Origin: UBA5499 sp002426275
GTDB lineage: Bacteria > Bacillota > DTU084
NCBI GenBank assembly: GCA_937888735.1
Contig: CALASN010000139.1
Coordinates: forward strand, 1-21,695
Length of the DNA stretch: 21,695 nucleotides
Direction of reading: 5' to 3'
Of the stretch, positions 1-7,707 are shown one piece after another. Numbering within the stretch: the first letter of the stretch is position 1; every line of letters begins with the position of its first letter. The notes under the pieces are model-generated. The model made no database searches, was not told the origin of the DNA, and saw only the letters and a list, made by a program, of their open reading frames with translations. The translations under genes and the position numbers were made by a program.

Positions 1-16
1 GTCAAAGGAGAAGTTT

Positions 17-868
17 ATGAGTAAAATCTATGAAAAGCTGATGACCGCTCTTTTTTTCATCGCCGCCTGCACCTCTATCGTGGCGGTGGCGTTGATCTGC
101 TTCTTTCTGTTTGCCAACGGAATTCCCGCCATCGGTAAAATCGGAGTGTTAAAATTCCTGCTGGGCACGCAATGGAGACCTCTGAACAATATATTCGGAA
201 TCCTGCCCATGATCGTGGGCAGCATTTACGTGACTGCGGGCGCCATCTTGATCGGCGTGCCCATCGGAATCCTCTGCGCGGTTTTTATGGCCAGATTTTG
301 TCCGGAAAGTTTATACAGGTTTTTCAAACCCGCCATTGAGCTTTTGGCGGGCATTCCTTCGATTGTCTACGGTTTTTTCGGACTTGTGGTGATCGTACCC
401 ATCATGCAGAATGTATATGGCGGCAGCGGCAAAAGCATCCTCACCGCCTCAATCCTCCTTGGCATCATGATTCTGCCCACCATCATCGACGTCTCGGAAG
501 CGGCTCTGCGCGCGGTGCCCGACAGTTATTACGAGGGGGCGTTGGCTCTGGGGGCAACCCATGAGCGCAGCGTCTTTTATGCTGTCCTCCCAGCCGCCAG
601 GTCGGGAATCTTGGCCGGCGTGATCTTGGGCGTGGGCAGAGCCATCGGCGAGACCATGGCAGTGATCATGGTGGCCGGGAACCAGGCGAGATTTCCCCAT
701 AGCATGTTCGACGGCGTGCGCACAATGACAGCCAACATCGTTTTGGAAATGGGCTACGCTGCGGATCTGCACCGAGAAGCGCTGATCGCCACAGCCGTGG
801 TCCTGTTTGTTTTCATCTTAATCATAAATCTGTGTTTTTCACTGTTGAAAAGGAAAGAGGGCTGCTAA
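17..868 (+). CDS. pstC: PstC, phosphate ABC transporter permease
   Basis: One of the two membrane permeases of the high-affinity phosphate importer PstSCAB. It forms the inner-membrane channel with PstA. The 283-residue protein has about six hydrophobic segments, beginning with one at residues 10-35. It carries the binding-protein-dependent permease signature: EALALGAT-like EGALALGATHERSVFYAVLPAA near residues 174-195, and GRAIGETMAV, typical of PstC, near 208-217. The length is normal for the Gram-positive family. The ATG at 17 follows AAAGGAG at a 7-nt spacing, so the start is secure. Its stop overlaps the pstA start (TAATG). The window begins only 16 bases upstream, so pstS is probably just outside to the left; that is inference from the usual gene order. 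Confidence 0.96.
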   Translation: MSKIYEKLMTALFFIAACTSIVAVALICFFLFANGIPAIGKIGVLKFLLGTQWRPLNNIFGILPMIVGSIYVTAGAILIGVPIGILCAVFMARFCPESLYRFFKPAIELLAGIPSIVYGFFGLVVIVPIMQNVYGGSGKSILTASILLGIMILPTIIDVSEAALRAVPDSYYEGALALGATHERSVFYAVLPAARSGILAGVILGVGRAIGETMAVIMVAGNQARFPHSMFDGVRTMTANIVLEMGYAADLHREALIATAVVLFVFILIINLCFSLLKRKEGC

Positions 869-1737
869 TGGAGAGCATCAATCAAATCACGCTAGGGCAA
901 AAACTCAAATCCTATGAGAAACATCCCCAGTCGTTGCTGCTGCTGATTTTGGTGATCTTAGCGGCCGTGCTTACCTTTGGCGTGATGATTTTTCTGGTGG
1001 GCTATATCATCGTCAGCGGCGTCCCTCATCTGTCGCTTAAACTTTTCGCTTGGGAATACAATAGTCACAATGTTTCTATGATGCCGGCGATCTTCAATAC
1101 CGTGACCATGACTCTGCTCTCGTTGGCCTTTGCGGTGCCGATCGGCATTTTTTCCGCCATCTATCTTGTGGAATACGCAAAGCGCAGCAATAGATTGGTG
1201 TCCATCATCCGCGTTACCGCTGAAACTTTGGCCGGCATCCCTTCCATCGTCTACGGCTTATTTGGCTTTTTAATGTTTTCCATAGCTTTCGGTTGGGGAT
1301 ATTCTATGTTGGCCGGCTCGCTTACTTTAGCCATCATGATCTTGCCCTTAATCATGCGCACCACCGAAGAAGCGTTGAAGTCAGTCCCGGATTCCTATCG
1401 GGAGGGCAGCTTCGCGCTGGGGGCCGGCCGCTTGCGCACCGTGTTTCACATTGTCTTGCCAGCCGCGGTTCCCGGCATTTTAGCTGGTATCATTCTGGGC
1501 ATCGGCAGAATCGTGGGAGAAACGGCGGCGCTCATCTATACGGCCGGAACCGTGGCCGGCATCCCGCACAATTTGCTTTCTTCCGGCAGAACTCTATCAG
1601 TTCATATGTTCGCTTTGCTTTCAGAGGGACTTTATGTTGAGCAGGCTCACGCCACCGCTGTAGTCTTGCTTCTGATGGTCGTATTCATCAACGCTCTCTC
1701 TGGCGCCATAGCTCACAAACTCCAGGGGGGTAGGTAA
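868..1737 (+). CDS. pstA: PstA, phosphate ABC transporter permease
   Basis: Second permease of the phosphate importer, partner of PstC. I place the start at the ATG overlapping the pstC stop by one base, giving 289 residues. It is preceded by GGAAAGAGG about 8 nt upstream. A longer frame from 832 would lie inside pstC and has no better ribosome site. The protein has a long hydrophobic segment at about residues 25-50 and further membrane spans. It has the permease motif around EGSFALGAGRLRTVFHIVLP and a GRIVGETAAL stretch equivalent to the PstC GRAIGETMAV. TLAGIPSIVYGLFG resembles LLAGIPSIVYGFFG in PstC, as expected of homologous subunits. The gene ends directly before the pstB ATG, with no spacer. 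Confidence 0.96.
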   Translation: MESINQITLGQKLKSYEKHPQSLLLLILVILAAVLTFGVMIFLVGYIIVSGVPHLSLKLFAWEYNSHNVSMMPAIFNTVTMTLLSLAFAVPIGIFSAIYLVEYAKRSNRLVSIIRVTAETLAGIPSIVYGLFGFLMFSIAFGWGYSMLAGSLTLAIMILPLIMRTTEEALKSVPDSYREGSFALGAGRLRTVFHIVLPAAVPGILAGIILGIGRIVGETAALIYTAGTVAGIPHNLLSSGRTLSVHMFALLSEGLYVEQAHATAVVLLLMVVFINALSGAIAHKLQGGR

Positions 1738-2487
1738 ATGGAGAAATTTTCAATCAAGCATTTAGACTTAATGTACGGCAATTTTCAAGCGCTAACCGAC
1801 GTCAACCTTGATGTTCAGCCCTGCCAGATCACGGCATTCATCGGTCCTTCCGGCTGCGGTAAATCCACGCTGCTGAAAACGCTCAACCGCATGAATGACT
1901 TGGTGGAAGACTGCAAGATTACAGGGAAGGTGCTCCTTGACGGAGTAGATATCTACGGCAATATGGATGTCAACTTGCTGCGGAAAAAAGTGGGAATGGT
2001 TTTTCAAAAACCTAATCCCTTCCCCATGAGCATTTATGATAATATCGCCTTTGGGCCCAGAACCCACGGGGTTCGTTCCAAGGGAAAACTGGACGAAATG
2101 GTGGAAAATTCGCTGCGCGCCGCGGCGATCTGGGATGAGGTTAAAGACAGGCTGAAGAAGAGCGCCCTGGGTTTATCCGGAGGGCAGCAGCAGCGGCTTT
2201 GCATTGCCAGAGCTTTGGCCATCCAGCCTGAGGTGCTGCTGATGGACGAGCCGACCAGCGCCTTGGATCCAATTTCCACTTCGAAAATAGAGGATTTGAC
2301 CACGGAATTGAAAAAGAAATATACTATTGTCATGGTCACGCACAATATGCAACAAGCTGCTCGCATTTCCGATCAGACGGCATTTTTTCTTTTAGGTGAA
2401 TTGATCGAATTTGGCGAAACCGAAGCCATTTTCTCGGTGCCCAAGGACAAACGGACTGAAGATTATATTACGGGGAGGTTTGGTTGA
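1738..2487 (+). CDS. pstB: PstB, phosphate ABC transporter ATPase
   Basis: Cytoplasmic ATPase that powers phosphate import through PstCA. All ABC motifs are present in the 249-residue protein: Walker A GPSGCGKST at residues 36-44, Q-loop at about Q90, signature LSGGQQQR at about 147, Walker B VLLMDEPTSALDP at about 166-178, and the switch histidine in VTHNMQQA. The KPNPFPMSIYDNIAFGPR stretch after the Q-loop is characteristic of PstB rather than other importer ATPases. A strong AGGGGGG site lies 7-8 nt before the ATG. The stop codon overlaps the phoU start by one base (TGATG), implying translational coupling. Confidence 0.98.
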   Translation: MEKFSIKHLDLMYGNFQALTDVNLDVQPCQITAFIGPSGCGKSTLLKTLNRMNDLVEDCKITGKVLLDGVDIYGNMDVNLLRKKVGMVFQKPNPFPMSIYDNIAFGPRTHGVRSKGKLDEMVENSLRAAAIWDEVKDRLKKSALGLSGGQQQRLCIARALAIQPEVLLMDEPTSALDPISTSKIEDLTTELKKKYTIVMVTHNMQQAARISDQTAFFLLGELIEFGETEAIFSVPKDKRTEDYITGRFG

Positions 2488-3137
2488 TGAGAACCCGGTT
2501 TGGCGAACAACTGGAACTATTGAACGTAGAGCTGATCAAAATGGGCGCGCTGTGTGAGGATAGCATTTCCGCTGCCAGCAAAGCATTGTTGGAAGACGAC
2601 GCTTCCCTGATGGAAAAAGTTTTCGCCACAGACCATGAAATCGACCAAAAAGAGCGGGACATCGAAAATCTGTGTTTGAAATTGCTTTTGCAGCAACAGC
2701 CGGTGGCTAGGGATCTGCGCACCATTTCCTCGGCTTTGAAGATGATCTCGGACATGGAGCGCATCGGGGATCAAGCTTCCGATATTGCGGAAATCGTTAA
2801 ATATATCCGCAATAACGATACCAAAAGCAAGGTCCACATCGGCGATATGGCCAAGGCCACCATCAAAATGGTCAGCGACAGCATCGAGTCTTTCGTCAAA
2901 AAAGATTTGGCCTTGGCGCGCTCGGTCATGAAATACGACGATATCGTAGATGGGCTTTTCACCAAAGTGAAAACAGAATTAACCCAGCTCATCGCGGAAG
3001 ATAAAAATAACGGCGAGCTTTGCCTGGATCTATTGATGATCGCCAAATATTTCGAGCGCATCGGCGACCATGCCGACAACATCGCCGAATGGGTGGAGTT
3101 TTCTTTGACAGGCCGACATCCGGGAGTGGAGTCATGA
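2487..3137 (+). CDS. phoU: PhoU, phosphate signalling regulator
   Basis: PhoU links the activity of the Pst transporter to the PhoR/PhoP sensor pair and restrains phosphate uptake and signalling when phosphate is plentiful. The 216-residue length fits two tandem three-helix PhoU domains. Two repeats are visible: ISSALKMISDMERIGDQASDIAEI near residues 74-97 and the matching DLLMIAKYFERIGDHADNIAEW near 183-204. Each contains the metal-cluster motif E-R-I-G-D. I use the ATG at 2487, which overlaps the pstB stop and follows GGGGAGG; a TTG one codon upstream is possible but less likely. The gene ends in an ATGA overlap with the response regulator, so it sits between transporter and sensor genes. 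Confidence 0.96.
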   Translation: MRTRFGEQLELLNVELIKMGALCEDSISAASKALLEDDASLMEKVFATDHEIDQKERDIENLCLKLLLQQQPVARDLRTISSALKMISDMERIGDQASDIAEIVKYIRNNDTKSKVHIGDMAKATIKMVSDSIESFVKKDLALARSVMKYDDIVDGLFTKVKTELTQLIAEDKNNGELCLDLLMIAKYFERIGDHADNIAEWVEFSLTGRHPGVES

Positions 3138-3805
3138 TTTACTTTGTGGAAGACGACGACAGCATCAGAGAACTAGTGATCTACACTCTAAACAGCCAAG
3201 GCTTTGAAGCGGACGGCTTCGCTCGTCCCTCCAGCTTCTGGGAGGCCATGGAAAAACGCATCCCCCAGCTGATCTTGCTGGACATCATGTTGCCTCAGGA
3301 AGACGGGCTGCAAATTTTAAAAAGGATCCGCGCTTCGGCAGTCACCAAAAAGCTGCCTGTGATCATGCTCACCGCCCGCGGCAGCGAATTTGACAAGGTT
3401 ATAGGCTTAGATAATGGCGCCGACGACTACCTGCCCAAACCCTTTGGGATGATGGAGCTGCTTGCGCGCATCAGAGCGCTTTTGCGTCGCACCCAGGAGG
3501 ATACGGCGGCAGAGTACACCGTAGGCAAGCTTTACGTCTGTCCGGCGAAACACATCGTCAAAGCCGGCGGATCGCCGGTCATTCTCACCTTAAAAGAGTT
3601 CGAGCTCTTGTGCCTGCTTTTGGCAAGCAATGGCAAGGTTCTCACTCGGGCGCAAATCTTAGATAAAATCTGGGGCTATGAATTCGACGGTGAAAGCCGT
3701 ACCGTGGACGTGCACATTCGGACTCTGCGGCAGAAGCTTGGCGATTGCGGCGATTACATCGAAACAGTTCGCGGGATCGGCTACAAAATCGGAGGCGGAC
3801 CATGA
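3134..3805 (+). CDS. phoP: PhoP/PhoB-type response regulator (OmpR family)
   Basis: DNA-binding response regulator of the phosphate-starvation two-component system. The receiver domain occupies residues 1 to about 115. It has acidic residues E6-D8, phosphoacceptor D50 in LLDIMLP, T80 in MLTARG and K102 in LPKPF. A winged-helix DNA-binding domain follows at about 128-223, ending in the typical RTVDVHIRTLRQKL and VRGIGYKI segments. The start at 3134 forms an ATGA overlap with phoU and has GGAGTGGAG just upstream. An upstream in-frame extension into phoU was rejected. It is named PhoP/PhoB because of its place in the pst operon next to a PhoR-like kinase. The regulon is not visible here. Confidence 0.93.
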   Translation: MIYFVEDDDSIRELVIYTLNSQGFEADGFARPSSFWEAMEKRIPQLILLDIMLPQEDGLQILKRIRASAVTKKLPVIMLTARGSEFDKVIGLDNGADDYLPKPFGMMELLARIRALLRRTQEDTAAEYTVGKLYVCPAKHIVKAGGSPVILTLKEFELLCLLLASNGKVLTRAQILDKIWGYEFDGESRTVDVHIRTLRQKLGDCGDYIETVRGIGYKIGGGP

Positions 3806-5448
3806 ACCGGAGAATCTTCTCCAGCATGTTCCTCCTAGCGCTGCTTGCTGTGGCGGCCACATCTCTGCTGACCGCTCTTTTTTATTACCGGACCTCTGAG
3901 CGGCAGCTGAAAACGGAGGTGCAAAACGAAGCCGACTACCTGAAGGCGGCTCGCGCGCCTGCTGATGAAGATTACCTGCAAGCCCTTGATGTGGGCAGCC
4001 ATATTTCCCTGTTCTCGCCTGCGGGCGACGTGCTCTTTGATAATCGGTCCGAGCGCGGGAAGTTAGAGCATCACGGCCAGCGGCCGGAAGTGGAAGCGGC
4101 TTTGCGGCACGGGCACGGCGAGGCCATCAGGATGTCCGACAGTCTAGCGCGGAAGACTTATTATTACGCGCTGAGATTGCCGGATGGGAAAATCCTGCGA
4201 GTGGGCAAGACAACCCCAAGCGTTTTTTCAGCCTTAGCTTCGTTGCTTCCCTGGATGCTGGGAATCGCGCTGGTTGTGGTCGTTTTAGCCTTAAACTCTG
4301 CCAGGACTCTCACAGAACGCATCGCAGAGCCAATCAATGCGATAGACTTGGAAAGGCCGCTGGAGTTCGGCCTCTACGATGAAATCGCGCCGCTGCTGAC
4401 AAAGATCCGGCGCCGCAACGATCTGGTCTCCAGGCAGATGAGCGAGCTGCGGCAACAGCAGCAAGCTCTCACAACGATCACGGAAAACATGAGCGAAGGA
4501 TTTCTGATCGTCGATCAAAGAACCGATATTCTCTCTTATAACAAAAGCGCCCTGAAATTGCTGGGAGCGCAGCGGGCAGTTAACGGGCAGAGCGTGCTGA
4601 CGCTCAATCGCAGCGAAAGCTTTCGCAAAGCGGTTGATTTGGCCCTGAGCGGCTACCATAATCAGCAGCCGCTGCAGATTCGGGATCATTATTACCAGGT
4701 GCTTGCCAATCCCGTCTATCACCAGGATGAAATCGCAGGCGCTTTAATCATCATCGTGGACGTCACGGAAAAAGAAGAACGGGAGAACATGCGCCGGGAA
4801 TTTACGGCCAATGTTTCTCACGAACTGAAGACCCCCTTGACTTCCATTTCCGGATTTGCGGAAATCATCAAAAACGGCTTCGTAAAATCAGAAGATATCC
4901 CCGCCTTCGCCGGCAAAATCTACGATCAGAGCCAACAGATGATCGTGCTGGTAAACGACATCATCAAGCTCTCGCAGCTGGATGAAAATTCGGTTCCCGT
5001 GGAAAAAGAAGCGGTGGATCTGTACGCTGTGGCCGCTGATGTCCTCGAGCAATTGAAAGGCACAGCCAAAGAGAAGAATCTCTCCTGTGAATTGCAAGGC
5101 GAGCATCTCGAAGTGACCGGAGTGCGCTCGATTCTGCAGGAGATGATCTACAATCTCTGCGACAATGCCATCAAATACAACAAAGAAAACGGCAACGTTA
5201 CCGTTGCCGTCTCCAGCAAGCCTGTGAAAAAAATCTCTGTTTCCGACACTGGCATCGGGATCCCCGCCGCGTACAAAGAAAGAGTGTTCGAGCGCTTTTT
5301 CCGCGTGGACAAAAGTCACTCCCGGCAAATCGGCGGCACGGGCCTGGGTCTATCCATCGTCAAACACGGTGCTTCCTACCACAACGCAAAAGTCTCTCTG
5401 GACAGCAAGCCCGGCGCGGGAACCACTGTGACCATCTCCTGGCAGTAG
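3802..5448 (+). CDS. phoR: PhoR-type sensor histidine kinase
   Basis: Membrane histidine kinase, partner of the preceding regulator. From the ATG overlapping the phoP stop (ATGA, with GGAGGCGG upstream) it has 548 residues. There is a membrane span at about 8-28 and an extracytoplasmic sensor region to about 145. The second span lies at about 148-168. A HAMP-like linker, a helical segment rich in glutamine and a PAS domain at about 222-325 follow. The HisKA domain has phosphoacceptor H340 in VSHELKTPLTS. The HATPase domain shows an N-box (NLCDNAIKYN), G1 (DTGIGIP), an F-box (FERFFRVDKSHS) and G2 (GGTGLGLSIVKH). This is the standard PhoR architecture, and all catalytic boxes look intact. The gene stops only 3 bp from a convergent gene. 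Confidence 0.94.
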   Translation: MNRRIFSSMFLLALLAVAATSLLTALFYYRTSERQLKTEVQNEADYLKAARAPADEDYLQALDVGSHISLFSPAGDVLFDNRSERGKLEHHGQRPEVEAALRHGHGEAIRMSDSLARKTYYYALRLPDGKILRVGKTTPSVFSALASLLPWMLGIALVVVVLALNSARTLTERIAEPINAIDLERPLEFGLYDEIAPLLTKIRRRNDLVSRQMSELRQQQQALTTITENMSEGFLIVDQRTDILSYNKSALKLLGAQRAVNGQSVLTLNRSESFRKAVDLALSGYHNQQPLQIRDHYYQVLANPVYHQDEIAGALIIIVDVTEKEERENMRREFTANVSHELKTPLTSISGFAEIIKNGFVKSEDIPAFAGKIYDQSQQMIVLVNDIIKLSQLDENSVPVEKEAVDLYAVAADVLEQLKGTAKEKNLSCELQGEHLEVTGVRSILQEMIYNLCDNAIKYNKENGNVTVAVSSKPVKKISVSDTGIGIPAAYKERVFERFFRVDKSHSRQIGGTGLGLSIVKHGASYHNAKVSLDSKPGAGTTVTISWQ

Positions 5449-5451
5449 CGT

Positions 5452-6024
5452 CTACAACAATTCAGACTTGTGAACCGCGTCTTTGATCGCTTCCTCCAGC
5501 AGCTTGGCATCGCTCTTGGGAAAGAGCCAGCCGGAGGCGGCTAAGCTGCCATCATGGCCTACGCGCACAGAGACGCTGCGCTTCCCTTCCCCCTCGCTGA
5601 TTCCGCTGAACAGCATCTCCCCGCTTGAAACAGCAAGCAGCCGGTAAGCCAGCTTAACTTTCTGCTTGTAGTCCATGCGGATTTTCACGCCCTCCCTTGC
5701 AGAAAAACGGCTCGCTTGCTGCACCGGCTCTACAGCCGCCAGACTGCAAACCAAGATGTAATCCACGTGCTGCTCCCGGATCACGGCTAAGCCTTCCGGC
5801 GACCGATAGCCGGCAAGGACCGGCAGGTTCTGATCATCTAGCGTCCTGAGCCTTGTTCTCTTTTTAATCTCGCGGCTCACCAGAGCGCTGTACGAAGGGC
5901 TGCCTTCCCAGGTTACCCCTAATTTGGCGCCTGCCAACTCTTTGAGCATTCCGGGCTTGCCGCAGCCGGCAAAAGCGAACAGCAACGCCAGACAAACTAG
6001 TCCGCTGAAAATTTTCGTTTTCAT
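5452..6024 (-). CDS. Putative lipoprotein, paralogue B of a tandem pair
   Basis: A 190-residue predicted lipoprotein with a positively charged N-terminus, a hydrophobic stretch and a lipobox-like FAGC with Cys21 as the probable lipidation site. I do not recognise the family. The mature part starts with GKPGMLKELAGAKLGVTW and has a conserved SALVSREIKKRT block. A central beta-rich section contains YILVC and the motif GEMLFSGISEGEGKRS, and the tail ends HKSELL. The layout faintly recalls envelope lipoproteins of the CsgG/LPP20 kind (strand-rich domain with 'GE..FSG..EGE'), but this is a weak guess. Its neighbour at 6051-6614 is clearly homologous along the full length. AAAAGGAGA lies about 7 nt before the ATG. 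It is the last gene of the - strand run and stops 3 bp from phoR. Confidence 0.8.
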   Translation of the reverse strand: MKTKIFSGLVCLALLFAFAGCGKPGMLKELAGAKLGVTWEGSPSYSALVSREIKKRTRLRTLDDQNLPVLAGYRSPEGLAVIREQHVDYILVCSLAAVEPVQQASRFSAREGVKIRMDYKQKVKLAYRLLAVSSGEMLFSGISEGEGKRSVSVRVGHDGSLAASGWLFPKSDAKLLEEAIKDAVHKSELL

Positions 6025-6050
6025 CTAGGCTCTCCTTTTCTGCGCGTCTC

Positions 6051-6614
6051 CTACAGCAGTTCAGAGCGGCGAATAGCATCCGCGACGGCTTCTGACAGCA
6101 ATTCCTGGTCGTCGGCAGACGGCAGACGTCCGGAGGCGCCTTCACTGTCAAAGCGAAGAGAAGCGCCGCGCTTCCCTTCCCCCTCGCTGACGCCGCTGAG
6201 CAGCATCTCCCCGCTTGGAACAGCAAGCAGCTTGTAGGCCACCTTAACCTGCCGCTTGTATTCCACGCTGATCCTCACGCCCTCTCTCACCGAAAAAAAG
6301 CTTTCTTGCTGGACGGGACCGATGAATACAGGCGTGCAGACCAAAATGTAGTCCAGCTTGTGCTGCCGCTGCAGCCGTGATAAGGCATCGGGCTCCTGAT
6401 AGTCGGCGAGTTCCGGCAGATTCTGATCGTCCAGCACCATGAGCTTTGTTCTCTTCTTAATCTCACGGCTCACCAGAGCGCTGTACGAAGGCTCTCCTTT
6501 CCAGGTCACCCCCAGTTTGGAGTCTGCTAACCCTTTAAGCATCCCGGGCTTGCCGCAGCCGGCAAAAGCGAACAATAACGTCAAGCAACCTAGTACGCTG
6601 CAAAGCTTTTTCAC
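6051..6614 (-). CDS. Putative lipoprotein, paralogue A of a tandem pair
   Basis: A 187-residue predicted lipoprotein paralogous to the gene at 5452-6024. I choose the GTG at 6614, which gives an ideal signal peptide (VKKLCSVLGCLTLLFAFAGC, lipidated Cys at residue 20). The GTG overlaps the stop of the MFS reading frame as GTGA, and GAGAGGAGAG lies just upstream. A longer frame to 6707 would put 31 non-signal residues in front and was rejected. It shares with its neighbour GKPGMLK, SALVSREIKKRT, DDQNLP, YILVC, SGEML, SGVSEGEGKR and the end SELL. It is therefore a tandem duplication with later divergence, mainly in the serine/glycine-rich part before the C-terminus. Function unknown; probably anchored on the outer face of the cytoplasmic membrane. 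Confidence 0.8.
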   Translation of the reverse strand: MKKLCSVLGCLTLLFAFAGCGKPGMLKGLADSKLGVTWKGEPSYSALVSREIKKRTKLMVLDDQNLPELADYQEPDALSRLQRQHKLDYILVCTPVFIGPVQQESFFSVREGVRISVEYKRQVKVAYKLLAVPSGEMLLSGVSEGEGKRGASLRFDSEGASGRLPSADDQELLSEAVADAIRRSELL

Positions 6615-7703
6615 ACGCGCTCTCCTCTCTTTCCTGCCAAGATGCCAGCTGTCAGAACGCCAAGCGTCCCCAGACCCGCGGCTGCTATTCCCCAAGGGAA
6701 ACCCCACCTTTGGGCAAAGATTCCGGTCAACGCTGAACCAAGAGCCCCGCCCAGCACTCCGCTGGCACCCATGATCCCCACTGCTCCCTCTCCGGCCGAT
6801 AGAATTTTGGCAGCTTCAGCAAATAATTGCTCTTTAGCGTCCGGAAAAGCCAAGCCCAATTGCCAAAAACGAAAGCACGCTGATTATCTCCGCCGAAAAA
6901 GCGGCCGAGACGATGAAGCAAGTGGACCATAATGTCAGCGCCAACAGAGTCTTCCGATCTGAAAACTGCGTTTTGGCCAAGATGAATCTCCCCAGAGAAA
7001 TATTCAGCCACATTCCCGCCAGCACGTAATTGCTTCCGGCCAGAGAGAACTGATCCTGAAGATACTTCACCAGCCAAATGCTCACTGCGCTCTCAGAGGC
7101 AACGTAGCAGCAAAGCGCCAGACAGATCAGGGCAAAATTGCCTCTCTTAGGAATTTTCAGCTTTAAGGACGGCCCCTGAAAGCTCTGATGAGGAAAAAAC
7201 AGGGCCAGCAAGACAAACAAGACGCCGTAGCCGGCGGGAATCTGGCGCCAAAGCCCTTGCCGCTGCCAGAGGCTGCTGTAGAGCGGAGCCAGCACCACGC
7301 CGACGCCGAGCCAGGCATAAAGTCCGTTGAGGCGAGCGGCTTTTTGCTGCGAAGTACAGCCTGCGGCCGCCACAGCTGCCATGGCTGAGAAAAGAAAGCC
7401 GCAAGCGAAGCCTGTGCCAAACAATCCCAGGGAAAGCAACCGTACAGACGGCGCCGCCGCCACAGCGCACAGGCAAAGGGCAGCCCCAGAGCACGCAACA
7501 TTAATGGCCCCCGGCTTCAATCTCCCCGAGAGCAGCATTCCCGGCACATTGCCAAGGATGTAGGCAGTGGAAAGAAAGCCTGCCTGGGCTTTGGACAAAG
7601 CGAACTCGCTCATCACCAAGTCCAAAACGGGCCCCAAAAGCAGCTGCACCAGCCCAATCATGAACATTAAGCACTTGAATAGACCGAACACCTTCCCAGA
7701 CAA
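6611..7703 (-). pseudogene. MFS transporter split by a frameshift
   Basis: A major facilitator superfamily permease of unknown substrate, broken into two frames. The first frame (7703-6834) encodes 289 residues: six N-terminal membrane helices, a loop at about 170-185, and helices 7-10. It stops at TAA soon after FLAIGLGFSGR. The second frame (ending at 6611) supplies helices 11-12, with GAVGIMGASGVLGGALGSAL as a typical glycine-rich helix. One extra base is enough to explain the break. Removing one A from the A4 run at 6845-6848 (+ strand) gives a continuous protein of about 363 residues with 12 helices. The second frame ends in a GTGA overlap with the next gene, which argues that it was coding. 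It could be a true inactivation or a sequencing error. The start is a TTG at 7703 with a poor ribosome site; a GTG at 7691 is possible. Confidence 0.8.
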
Positions 7704-7707
7704 CTCT

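Noticed and set aside
449..772. Antisense open frame of 107 codons inside pstC
   Set aside because: It lies opposite a clear pstC and has no ribosome site and low-complexity His/Asp composition; it is a shadow frame.
3020..3133. N-terminal extension of the response regulator into phoU
   Set aside because: The receiver domain begins at the ATG at 3134, which has a good ribosome site and an ATGA overlap.
6611..6859. Separate small membrane protein starting with TTG at 6859
   Set aside because: There is no ribosome site, and its sequence is the missing end of the MFS permease, so it was treated as the second part of a frameshifted gene.
6834..6860. Programmed ribosomal frameshift in the MFS gene
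   Set aside because: There is no recognisable slippery site with a stimulator, and MFS permeases are not known to use one; a simple base insertion is enough.
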